From: Alphaproteobacteria bacterium
GTDB taxonomy: Bacteria > Pseudomonadota > Alphaproteobacteria > Micavibrionales > Micavibrionaceae
Direction: 5' to 3'
Assembly: GCA_009995595.1 (NCBI GenBank)
Contig: JAACPE010000002.1
Coordinates: forward strand, 372,001-436,000
Length of the DNA: 64,000 nucleotides
Below the pieces are notes generated by a model, which worked only from the letters and a program-made list of their open reading frames with translations, searched no databases and had not been told where the DNA came from. Positions 57,099 to 64,000 of the stretch are shown one piece after another (the stretch's first letter is position 1; every line of letters starts with the position of its first letter). The position numbers and the translations under genes are program-made.

Positions 57099-57878
57099 TT
57101 ATCGCGCTAATAATGTATGGTAGTAATGGTAACCATAACTAGGAAAACCTGTATTAGATCCTTCAACGCAATAGCTGTATTTTCCATTTGTATAGCTACC
57201 TGGGGACATACCATGCACGAATGGTGTAAAACTTCCGCGATATTTTGAAGATGAGGTTGATGCAAATCGGCTGGAGGCCTTTGGGGGATCGCCACTAGGT
57301 TGGTTATCAACACCAAGTAGATTGTTGATTTGAATGCAAATATCTTTGTTAATGTAAAAATGATATAGTAATAATTCAGAATATAGTCTTCTTTCAGGAC
57401 CAGTTTCAGGGCAATTTTGCCCAATATTTTGTACGCATGTGCCGTTGAAAAACACAGGTTTTCCTGATGTTAGCCAGCCATCAAAATGAGTCAATGTTGA
57501 AAAATTAGGGTCATAGTAGCTTTTTGGAAACACTTTAAAGTTAATTTTACCCCCATTATCATTAAAGATATGGCAAGAGAAATTTGCAGGAGATCCAGAA
57601 TTACTGTAACCACCTTCAACGGAGTTTTCAAAACTTATTTGTGATTCTGCGCAGCCATTTCTTCTTACACGTCCAATTGCAGCTTCTACTAAATTTGAGT
57701 ATTCAATCAAATTTTGGGCAGCAATTTTCGCCTGTTGTTTAGTGAGGTTCCCCGTTCCTTTATTAGCGCTTTTTGAAAAAGTATAGCCCAGAGCGCCAAA
57801 GAGAACGACGGCAATAAAGATGATGACAAAAACGTTACCAGATTGGGCGTTATCTTGTTTAGTTTTATTCTGCGGCAT
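57099..57878 (-). CDS. Pilin-like secreted or surface protein of unknown function
   Basis: About 259 residues from ATG at 57878 (57893 is an alternative). A short polar leader (MPQNKTKQDNAQSGN) precedes one hydrophobic helix (VFVIIFIAVVLFGALGYTF), then a helix with IAAQNLIEYSNLVEAAIGRVRRNGCAESQISFEN (split ~45-78) and a Cys-rich beta-type C-terminus (several CxxN-like Cys, Ser/Gly-rich). The layout recalls type IV pilin or pseudopilin, although no canonical prepilin cleavage site is evident. Its start overlaps the dotL 3' end, so it is co-transcribed with DotL/DotM homologues. Confidence 0.65.
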   Translation of the reverse strand: MPQNKTKQDNAQSGNVFVIIFIAVVLFGALGYTFSKSANKGTGNLTKQQAKIAAQNLIEYSNLVEAAIGRVRRNGCAESQISFENSVEGGYSNSGSPANFSCHIFNDNGGKINFKVFPKSYYDPNFSTLTHFDGWLTSGKPVFFNGTCVQNIGQNCPETGPERRLYSELLLYHFYINKDICIQINNLLGVDNQPSGDPPKASSRFASTSSSKYRGSFTPFVHGMSPGSYTNGKYSYCVEGSNTGFPSYGYHYYHTLLAR

Positions 57879-60234
57879 CAATAAAACCATCATTGCCAGA
57901 TTGGAATAAAGATTGTTTTAATCCTGCGCCTGCTTCGGTCAAAATTTTCTTTGCTTCTGGATCAATTGTCCCAAAAGGGATAACTTTTTCAATTGGCGCT
58001 TGTGCCGCTGGCGTTACTGGCGGCGCTACAGGCGCGCTCATAGGTTGCTGTACCACAGGTGGCACTAATGTTGGTTGTATTGGTGCTGAGCTCATTGGCG
58101 GGGCCGTTGGCGGTGGCGCATTTAGTGGCGGGCTTGAGACCAAAGGCGGTATTTTGGATGTAACAGGTTGTTGTACGGGCGGAATAGGTTTAATGGCTTG
58201 TGGCGCGGTTGATCCTGGGCTCATAAGTTCTCTGCGGGCTTCTTGCGCCTCAGTTGGGAATTTATCAGCGTGCAAAGAGGCAAGAGCCACAATGCCATGA
58301 TCAACGACGTCACTGCATTTTTCGGCGCCTAGTTTATAGCCATTGCAGATTGTTGTGATTTCAATCGGTGTTTCAACGGCAACATCTGCCTTTTGCGCCG
58401 TCCATGTTTTACTAACAAGGCGATCACGCAGTTTGGTGATCTGGTCAGAATGTTTGACAGCCGTTTCATTGGGGGGCGGTAATGACAGATATCGTGTGAC
58501 GCGCATCGCCTTGGCATGGCCGGGGTTAGAGTAGAAAATATTCAACTCTAAAACATCCATGGCAAAAGAAACGATCGCTTCCCCTTCTTTCATGTTTTTC
58601 AAGTCATCGTAGTCGGCACGTGTTCCTGTGTCGATACCCACTTGTTGTGTATCGTGATAAGAGCCTGTCGACATACCGCCAGAAAGCTGAAGGCTGGAAA
58701 CCTTCGCAATATAATCTTTTCCGATGTGGTTTTCAAAAAACTCACGGGTTTGGGTTGGGTCTTGAAGTTTACCAAATATCTTAATGTTACAGTTCGCTGT
58801 AATAGAGCGTGCTTCTTCTTTTACGCGTTTTTCCATAGCCTGTAAGTCCTGCGCGGAAAAGATAAGACAAAATCCAAGTGAACGCGCTTGCGCCGCCATA
58901 ACGGCCATACCTTGCGCGGTATAATAACCAACCTCGTCAAAGACAACCATAAAAGGCGTCGCGGAATGTGTTGGTTTGTTCTCAATAACGCTCGCACTCT
59001 CCCCTTCTAAAGTAGAGCCGAGGGTTGAGCCCATCATCCCTTTAATTGTGGCCGCAATAATTTTACCAAGGTTGGCCGTTTCATCCCCTGATTTTTCAAG
59101 GGCAGGAATAAGTGTAATCATAATACGGCGGTTCAGGACAACATCAACCATATCAATATCAGCTGAGGCTGTTTCAAAAATATAACCGTAATCATCACCC
59201 AATGATTGCAGGGCGCGTGTAAACTGCATGGTCAAATAACCGTGCTGCTGGTGAATAGTGTTTGTGTCCACCATTGGCTGATCAGGGCCGAGGGGCTTTT
59301 CTTTTCCTTGGTCATCAAAGGCATCTTCAATATAACCAGGCAATGTTTCCAGATATCCTGTAATCCCCTCACGAATTTTTTCGGGTAGCGTTTCATCACG
59401 CGACATACGAATAACGTATTTTAACCCGAGATAGGTACGGATGGAGTTAACAGATAGAGGGAAATCTTGTTTATCGCGTTTAAAAGTAAGAGCTGGCATG
59501 ACGGAGCTCAAAAGAGAAACTGCACGCTCTTTCCACATCGCGTTGTCGCCCTCAGCCTCCGGCATCAAAGAGACAAGCATCTGTGTTAAATAAGAGGCAG
59601 AGCCACTCGAAAACGGGTTCAAGGTGTTTGATGGTGAACGTCCATCGGAGTTACCCGTCATATAGTTCAAAACTAATAGATCGTCATCGCGGCCAAAACG
59701 TCGCACAAGTGATGACAAAGAGGACCACAAATCGGTATCGGCTTTACCATCAATATAAACAAAGCCAGATCCCCATGACAAAGCGCTTGTTACAAAAGAT
59801 TTGAGCCCCTCTGTTTTACCAGAGCCTGTTGTTCCGAGGTAAAGAATATGTGTTCTTGCGTCTGAATTACTATACCAAACTTGTTGTTTTGTTCTTTTTT
59901 CGTTTCCGATAAAAAGAATCCCCTCAGCTTCCCCATTTTTACCAGCGCCTATATTATTTTTATCTTTATACGGAGAGCCAACTGGCATCTTACCGGGAAG
60001 GGTGCGGTCTCTTGTTTTTAACCACCAAAAGAAAAAAAGATATCCAATAAAAATTAAATCCCCAAAATAAGCGGCGGCTTTGGGCATAAAGAAAAAACTC
60101 ATTGCGCCAATTAGGCAAACAGCAAAGGCATAGCTAGGCTGGGCAATAGATTCCCCAAAACGGACATAGAGAGGACGAATGTCTCGTATAACATCCTTCT
60201 TACCATATCCATATTTTTTCCGATCGAGAGCCAT
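57865..60234 (-). CDS. icmO: Type IV coupling protein, DotL/IcmO homologue
   Basis: A 789-residue AAA-like T4CP. Two N-terminal transmembrane helices (about 33-52 and 57-72) are followed by Walker A GTTGSGKT (134-141) in ARTHILYLGTTGSGKTEG. Walker B is at ~430 (FMVVFDEVGYYT). The tail from ~690 is Pro/Ala-rich (PVQQPVTSKIPPLVSSPP). DotL couples substrates to type IVB secretion (Dot/Icm) or IncI-like conjugation. It follows a small bitopic protein and the dotM homologue, the Legionella icmP-icmO order. Nothing shows whether this machine secretes effectors or moves DNA. Confidence 0.9.
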   Translation of the reverse strand: MALDRKKYGYGKKDVIRDIRPLYVRFGESIAQPSYAFAVCLIGAMSFFFMPKAAAYFGDLIFIGYLFFFWWLKTRDRTLPGKMPVGSPYKDKNNIGAGKNGEAEGILFIGNEKRTKQQVWYSNSDARTHILYLGTTGSGKTEGLKSFVTSALSWGSGFVYIDGKADTDLWSSLSSLVRRFGRDDDLLVLNYMTGNSDGRSPSNTLNPFSSGSASYLTQMLVSLMPEAEGDNAMWKERAVSLLSSVMPALTFKRDKQDFPLSVNSIRTYLGLKYVIRMSRDETLPEKIREGITGYLETLPGYIEDAFDDQGKEKPLGPDQPMVDTNTIHQQHGYLTMQFTRALQSLGDDYGYIFETASADIDMVDVVLNRRIMITLIPALEKSGDETANLGKIIAATIKGMMGSTLGSTLEGESASVIENKPTHSATPFMVVFDEVGYYTAQGMAVMAAQARSLGFCLIFSAQDLQAMEKRVKEEARSITANCNIKIFGKLQDPTQTREFFENHIGKDYIAKVSSLQLSGGMSTGSYHDTQQVGIDTGTRADYDDLKNMKEGEAIVSFAMDVLELNIFYSNPGHAKAMRVTRYLSLPPPNETAVKHSDQITKLRDRLVSKTWTAQKADVAVETPIEITTICNGYKLGAEKCSDVVDHGIVALASLHADKFPTEAQEARRELMSPGSTAPQAIKPIPPVQQPVTSKIPPLVSSPPLNAPPPTAPPMSSAPIQPTLVPPVVQQPMSAPVAPPVTPAAQAPIEKVIPFGTIDPEAKKILTEAGAGLKQSLFQSGNDGFIDAAE

Positions 60235-60267
60235 TCTTTAGCTTACCTTATAAACCTTTAAACTTAA

Positions 60268-60825
60268 CTAAAACCCTTGTAAAAAATCATCAGCAGACAT
60301 AGGCACACCTGTTTGTGGCTGTGACGGGTCAACTGCGCCTTGGGTTGTTAAGGCGCGTGTTTCAAATGATTGTGAGGAGGGCATTGATTGCGTCCAAAAA
60401 TAATAGACGATCCCAATAACAAGAAGTGTTGAGAGTAAGGCAACAACCCCCCTATTATTTGCAGGGGCGGCAACGGGGTTCGGTGCTTCTTTTTTTGATT
60501 TGGGTTCTTTTTCTTTTACTGGCGTGGCCGATTTACTTTTATTTGTTTTTAAAGCTTCTGAAACCATCAGTAGTGCGGACAGCGCCTTTTCTTTAGTCTC
60601 AAATTGACCAATAACGTCTGGTTTTGCACGCGTTGATTTTTTTACCATTAATGCAAAACTTTTATTTTCTTTTTTAACCTCGAAAGACGAGTCTTTGGCT
60701 TTTTCTAAATCAAGGCGCCAGACTTTTGGCTCAATCGCATCGGGTAATGAAACGATAAGGCAGTCGTCATTGATTGCCGCAGAGGCAAGAGGCGCGGTGT
60801 CTTTCTTTTTTAAAAATCCCATCAT
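60268..60825 (-). CDS. Bitopic membrane protein between DotM and DotL
   Basis: About 185 residues. ATG at 60825 (or 60822) is chosen because AAAAGGAAT precedes it at a fitting distance; a longer reading into the dotM gene has no such site. It starts MGFLKKKDTAPL, has a beta-rich N-terminal domain (IVSLPDAIEPKVWRLDLEKAK, SFALMVKKSTRAKPDVIGQF), a Lys/Pro-rich linker, one transmembrane helix (VVALLSTLLVIGIVYYFW) and a polar tail. I recognise no family. Its position between dotM and dotL makes it a likely accessory part of the same complex. No counterpart lies between icmP and icmO in Legionella. Confidence 0.65.
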   Translation of the reverse strand: MMGFLKKKDTAPLASAAINDDCLIVSLPDAIEPKVWRLDLEKAKDSSFEVKKENKSFALMVKKSTRAKPDVIGQFETKEKALSALLMVSEALKTNKSKSATPVKEKEPKSKKEAPNPVAAPANNRGVVALLSTLLVIGIVYYFWTQSMPSSQSFETRALTTQGAVDPSQPQTGVPMSADDFLQGF

Positions 60826-60841
60826 TATTCCTTTTAAATCT

Positions 60842-62056
60842 CTATGCTGTCTTAACTTTTTTGATGCCGCGTTTTGTGGAGGCGCTGTAATCAAGTGTTG
60901 GTATAGGGCGCGCATTGCTATCGGCCATATAGTCGACAATCGCAGTTACTGCATCTTGAACCTTTGGCCTTGGTATCGGGCGCTTGGCTCTTTTTTCTTC
61001 TTTGAAGTGTGCCATCGCACCAACGGCTTCCATGTGATGCGATTGGCGCCCAAGGTTATTCAGAGGGTACCAAAGCAAACGATCATGCCCGCGCAGCCAT
61101 ACAAATTGTGCGGGCGCCATAACGCCTCCCTCTTCGCGCGCTGTGAGCAAGGCGCGAAGCAAAGCCGTTGTTGTCCAGGCATGTTGATTACAGTTTTTTA
61201 GAACAGGCCCTGCAAGCTCTTTATCCTTTAAAACACGGTTAGCTTCTTTTAAGATGTCTGGATTTTTGTTCATTTGGAACCCTTTTTCATGATCCCAACA
61301 CATGGCAAGCTTACTCATTAAGTTATCGCTTTTAACGCGTTCTCTCGCGGCCTTATAACAGCAAGCGGCTAAAAGAATTTTTTCATAATTTTTGAGCGCC
61401 TTTGGCCCAGCCCAGCGGCGCCCTAATTGTTTGGCAAAAGCGTCAAAGCATGCGTCTTGATTGATGACGCCATCAGGCACAGGGATTTGGTTATAAGCGA
61501 GCCATTCTTCCGGCCCTAATGCCTCTGCAAATAAGGGAAGTTCAACAGGCACCGGAGAGCCTGGCGGCCTCGGCTTCATTTTGGAAGGGTTAAAATTGTT
61601 AAACGGGCTAATTACAGGGAAGGCTTTAGATTGGAAATTCATAAAGCTATCTAAGTTAAAAATATCTGTATATTGTGTCCCTGGTCCGCGCGTGTAAGTC
61701 CAAAGGCCAATTAAAATAATAACACCCGCAAAAAACCATTTCATGGGCAGAAGGGCAAGTGATGTCATACCTGCCAAAATACCAACATCTAGTTTTTCCA
61801 CTGGATAGGCTTTTGTTGCTTCCATCCAGTCTTTAAGGTTGACTGTTTTACCGTTTAAAAGAGTGACCATATAGTCATCACTCACAAAGAGGGATACAAT
61901 CCACATCTCCCAGTATCTTAGCCATCGAAGAGAATTGTTAATTTCGTCCTCGAGAATAAAATAGTAAATAACCCATAAAAAGACCGCTAGGACGCCCAAT
62001 ATAAGCGCCCAGCCAATAGCCTTTTCCGACATTCCATCTGCTTTACCGTCAGACAT
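60842..62056 (-). CDS. icmP: Type IVB secretion protein DotM/IcmP homologue
   Basis: A 404-residue protein. N-terminal transmembrane helices lie near 14-34 and 93-115. The cytoplasmic domain contains HAWTTTALLRALLTAREEGGVMAPAQF and WLRGHDRLLWYPLNNLGRQSHHMEAVGAMAHF, which match DotM/IcmP (and TrbA of IncI plasmids). DotM binds DotL and recruits substrates with acidic C-termini in Legionella. It leads an operon with the bitopic protein, DotL and the pilin-like protein. A region of ~196 bases upstream holds its promoter. Confidence 0.85.
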   Translation of the reverse strand: MSDGKADGMSEKAIGWALILGVLAVFLWVIYYFILEDEINNSLRWLRYWEMWIVSLFVSDDYMVTLLNGKTVNLKDWMEATKAYPVEKLDVGILAGMTSLALLPMKWFFAGVIILIGLWTYTRGPGTQYTDIFNLDSFMNFQSKAFPVISPFNNFNPSKMKPRPPGSPVPVELPLFAEALGPEEWLAYNQIPVPDGVINQDACFDAFAKQLGRRWAGPKALKNYEKILLAACCYKAARERVKSDNLMSKLAMCWDHEKGFQMNKNPDILKEANRVLKDKELAGPVLKNCNQHAWTTTALLRALLTAREEGGVMAPAQFVWLRGHDRLLWYPLNNLGRQSHHMEAVGAMAHFKEEKRAKRPIPRPKVQDAVTAIVDYMADSNARPIPTLDYSASTKRGIKKVKTA

Positions 62057-62217
62057 TTAAAAAGTCTTTTCTTTCAATTATTTACAGGTTTGACCCTTTG
62101 TGAAAATACATTAATATCTTATCAGAAATCAAAAAATATTGCCAATTTGTATTATTGTAATTTTTTTTAATAAAAATACTGTTCAAACCAATATTTTTTT
62201 GTTAATTTCCTGCCACT

Positions 62218-62246
62218 TTGACGGAACATACTGTCAAAGCTTTAGA
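62218..62246 (+). promoter_or_regulatory. Promoter of the tRNA-Thr/tRNA-Gln pair
   Basis: TTGACG (62218-62223) and TTTAGA (62241-62246) are 17 bases apart, and the tRNA starts 7 bases after the -10. It fits a sigma-70 tRNA promoter, with the transcript starting at or near the tRNA 5' end. Confidence 0.5.
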
Positions 62247-62252
62247 TTGTGC

Positions 62253-62328
62253 GCCGCAATAGCTCAGTTGGTAGAGCAGTTGATTTGTAATCATCAGGCC
62301 CCGGGTTCGAATCCTGGTTGCGGCACCA
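62253..62328 (+). tRNA. tRNA-Thr(TGT)
   Basis: 76 bases with CCA encoded. Acceptor stem GCCGCAA pairs with TTGCGGC. Anticodon loop TTTGTAA gives anticodon TGT (reads ACA). The T loop TTCGAAT is standard. The anticodon stem GTTGA/TCATC has one T-T mismatch. Confidence 0.95.
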
Positions 62329-62355
62329 CTTTTTAATAACCGCACTTATAAATGT

Positions 62356-62429
62356 TGGGGTATGGCCAAGCGGTAAGGCATCGGTTTTTGGTATCGACAT
62401 CCTAGGTTCGAATCCTAGTACCCCAGCCA
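62356..62429 (+). tRNA. tRNA-Gln(TTG)
   Basis: 74 bases with CCA encoded. Acceptor stem TGGGGTA pairs with TACCCCA. Anticodon loop TTTTGGT gives anticodon TTG (reads CAA). D loop and T loop (TTCGAAT) are standard. It lies 27 bases after tRNA-Thr and is likely processed from the same transcript. Confidence 0.96.
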
Positions 62430-62511
62430 TTTTTCTATTTAAGATATATTTAAATATATTTCCTTTTAAATTCAGTAACTTACTTAAACAACATTTTAAA
62501 ATTTTAGTGTC

Positions 62512-62540
62512 TTGTTAACACTTTTGTGGCATACTGTAAT
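62512..62540 (+). promoter_or_regulatory. Candidate promoter of the flagellin gene
   Basis: TTGTTA (62512-62517) and TGTAAT (62535-62540) with a 17-base spacer. The -10 is weak. I cannot exclude another sigma factor; no clear sigma-28 or sigma-54 boxes were seen. AAGGAT precedes the start at 62577. Confidence 0.3.
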
Positions 62541-62576
62541 GTGCGATGAGAATAATCGTAGGTAAGAAGGATTCTT

Positions 62577-63560
62577 ATGATAGGAAATGTTGGTAATCTT
62601 TTATCATCAACACAACTAAGCGTATTAAAAACAATTCAGCAGACAACTGCTGATATTAACCGTGCGCAGCTCGCGCTCGCCACGGGTAAAAATGTGCAAT
62701 CTGCAATCGATGCCCCCCAAAATTTCTTTGCGAGTCAATCACTCTTTTTTCAGGCAGATGATCTGAACACACTCCTTGATGGTATCGGAACAAGCGTGCG
62801 CACCCTTCAAGAGGCCAATAATGGTATTGAAGCCATTCTAAAGCTAGTGGATCAGGCTGAAGCGCTCGTGAATGAGGGGCTGCTTGAGTTATTTCCCAGA
62901 ACGGATGAAATACCTGATGCGGAGGCTATTCAGTATATTCTGGATAGAAATCCAGATAAGGCTTATTTAGCATCAACAAATAACTTTTATCAAAATACGA
63001 CGGATTTTGCGGGATGGTTTGAGGCGCGCGATAATGCGGCTCAAGCTGGCCTTAATGGCGTACCTGAATTAAGAGGACATTTGGCGACAATTACATCCCA
63101 AGAAGAAAACGACTTTGTTTTCAACTTGTTAACAGCTACCAGCTGGTTGGGGGGGAGTGATGATGCCGTAGAGGGAGAGTGGCGCTGGACGGAAGGCCCA
63201 GAGGCAGGTCAGCAGTTTTGGCAAGGTCTGGCGGGTGGAAGCGCGGTAAACGGCGCCTATACAAACTGGGGAGCAGGTGAGCCTAATCAGTTTTTTGGTC
63301 CGGGAAACCCTGAAAACTTTGCCCACATGCGCGCCGATGGCCGTTGGAATGATTTGCCGGCTACACAAAACTTGAATTACATTATTGAATGGGGCGGCGA
63401 CCTTTTGGTTCAAAATCCCGATATTAATGTTTCAAGCGATGCGATGGATTATCGCCGTGATTTTTTGGCAATTATTGACCAAATAGAAGAGATTTCAATC
63501 GATGCCAGCTATAGAGGTGTGCAGCTTTTACGAAATGATGCCCTAGAGACGACTTTTTAA
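62577..63560 (+). CDS. Flagellin N-terminal part with an inserted C-type lectin domain
   Basis: 327 codons to TAA at 63558-63560. Residues 1-~105 are a flagellin D0/D1 domain (STQLSVLKTIQQTTADINRA, QLALATGKNVQSAIDAPQNF). Residues ~127-273 are a C-type lectin-like domain: HLATITSQEENDF (168-180), WLGGSDDA (190-197), WRWTEGP (202-208), the sugar-specificity motif EPN (235-237), WND (257-259) and YIIEW (268-272). EPN in Ca-dependent lectins usually means mannose/glucose-type binding. After 275 the D1 return helix follows (DYRRDFLAIIDQIEEISIDASYRGVQLL, split). Its reading frame ends early; the rest of the flagellin is in the +1 frame (63559-63924). The lectin would sit at the filament surface. 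Confidence 0.9.
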   Translation: MIGNVGNLLSSTQLSVLKTIQQTTADINRAQLALATGKNVQSAIDAPQNFFASQSLFFQADDLNTLLDGIGTSVRTLQEANNGIEAILKLVDQAEALVNEGLLELFPRTDEIPDAEAIQYILDRNPDKAYLASTNNFYQNTTDFAGWFEARDNAAQAGLNGVPELRGHLATITSQEENDFVFNLLTATSWLGGSDDAVEGEWRWTEGPEAGQQFWQGLAGGSAVNGAYTNWGAGEPNQFFGPGNPENFAHMRADGRWNDLPATQNLNYIIEWGGDLLVQNPDINVSSDAMDYRRDFLAIIDQIEEISIDASYRGVQLLRNDALETTF

Positions 63561-63924
63561 CCGTGATAGCCGCAGTAAGCTTGAAACCGAAGGCATGGAC
63601 GCAAGCATGGAAGGCCTTGGGCTGACCAATGATAATTTTATCAGTAAAATTGAAATGACAAAAATACTCGGCCAATTACAAGAGGCGCGTGAGACCCTTC
63701 GTGACTATAGCGCCAGCATACAAACTGACCTGCGCGTTATTGAAACGCGGCGCGATTTTATACAAAAAAACGTTAACACCTTTCAAGCAGGGGGCGATGA
63801 CCTGATTCTTGCGGATTTAAATGAAAAGGGGAGTCAAATCTTGGCTCTACAGACCCGCCAACTGATCCAATTTGAAACGCTATCTTTTACCTCTAATCTT
63901 AATATTTTAGATTTGTTCTCCTGA
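63559..63924 (+). pseudogene. Flagellin C-terminal part, in the +1 frame
   Basis: Codons from AAC at 63559 to TGA at 63922-63924, 121 residues, open directly from the preceding gene's stop without a start of its own; ATG at 63595 has no ribosome binding site. Sequence such as KIEMTKILGQLQEARETLRDYS, LRVIETRRDFIQKNVNTFQAG and LALQTRQLIQFETLSFTS is the flagellin D1/D0 C-terminus. Joining it with the upstream frame by skipping one T in a T5 run gives a complete flagellin of about 448 residues. Either a true frameshift (inactive gene or recoded product) or an assembly/sequencing error. Marked as pseudogene because no independent start exists. Confidence 0.75.
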
Positions 63925-63978
63925 TTATAACAAGAGTTGCTAACAAATGTAATTTTAGCTCTATAAAATAAGTACTTA

Positions 63979-63995
63979 CCCCTTGACAGGAGGGG
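63979..63995 (+). terminator. Possible terminator stem at the window edge
   Basis: CCCCT (63979-63983) and AGGGG (63991-63995) form a short hairpin 55 bases after the flagellin stop. No T run is visible before the window ends. It could equally contain a TTGACA promoter box (63983-63988). Confidence 0.25.
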
Positions 63996-64000
63996 CAAAA

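Noticed and set aside
62940-63400. The lectin domain as a target of a diversity-generating retroelement
   Set aside because: DGR variable proteins also use C-type lectin folds, but no reverse transcriptase, template repeat or adenine-biased variable region is seen; the EPN/WND pattern fits an ordinary sugar-binding lectin.

Overview
The window looks like chromosomal sequence from an alphaproteobacterium of moderate-to-low GC. The lineage call rests on several co-occurring marks: a Usg-family gene, a DUF1674 (SdhAF4-type) gene, a DUF2794-like gene, an RNase E with a long S1 insertion and a C-terminal GWW motif, the order rsmB-rpe-heparinase II/III, cvpA-purF-SDR, and the order dnaA-dnaN-recF-gyrB next to rpsT. 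DotL/IcmO and DotM/IcmP homologues plus a flagellin point to a flagellated bacterium with a type IVB-like secretion or conjugation machine. A deep-branching Micavibrio- or Rhodospirillales-like lineage is possible but is inference only.

Layout. 1-3.7 kb: SDR, DUF2805-type protein, secreted glutathione peroxidase, typA. 3.8-8.0 kb: an AT-rich accessory stretch with a RimK-like ATP-grasp ligase plus GNAT pair and a Sel1-repeat/CbbX-type AAA+ ATPase. 8.2-18.1 kb: a small membrane ORF, SRP RNA with a clear promoter, dnaX-ybaB-xth, a DUF1223 protein, a GNAT protein, an sdhAF4/chorismate mutase divergent pair, rsmB, an exported protein, rpe, heparinase II/III. 18.1-28.6 kb: secreted hydrolase, radA, cvpA-purF-SDR, mscS, and the der-bamB-yfgM operon. 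28.6-37.4 kb: icd with an L,D-transpeptidase, a small lipoprotein, an AMIN amidase, rne, then a candidate structured RNA with tandem terminators and a secreted protein. 37.4-44.1 kb: glycosyltransferase, ctaA, a ferredoxin reductase/membrane protein/ferredoxin operon, usg, and CIRCE-controlled groESL.

44.2-56.2 kb: a frameshifted small gene, a DUF2939-like gene, mutM, rpsT, an AT-rich possible origin region, dnaA, dnaN, recF, gyrB, argS. 56.2-64 kb: a RAYT-type transposase with an adjacent REP-like inverted repeat, a pilin-like protein, DotL, a bitopic protein, DotM, tRNA-Thr, tRNA-Gln, and a flagellin carrying an inserted C-type lectin domain and interrupted by a +1 frameshift.

Most of the window is housekeeping: replication, translation, envelope assembly, one-carbon and purine metabolism, chaperones. 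The least ordinary parts are the lectin flagellin, the DotM-X-DotL-pilin-like locus, the ATP-grasp/GNAT pair, the RNA candidate downstream of rne and the 38-bp ctaA/reductase divergent promoter with a symmetric dyad. No CRISPR array, rRNA operon, prophage or complete insertion sequence was seen.
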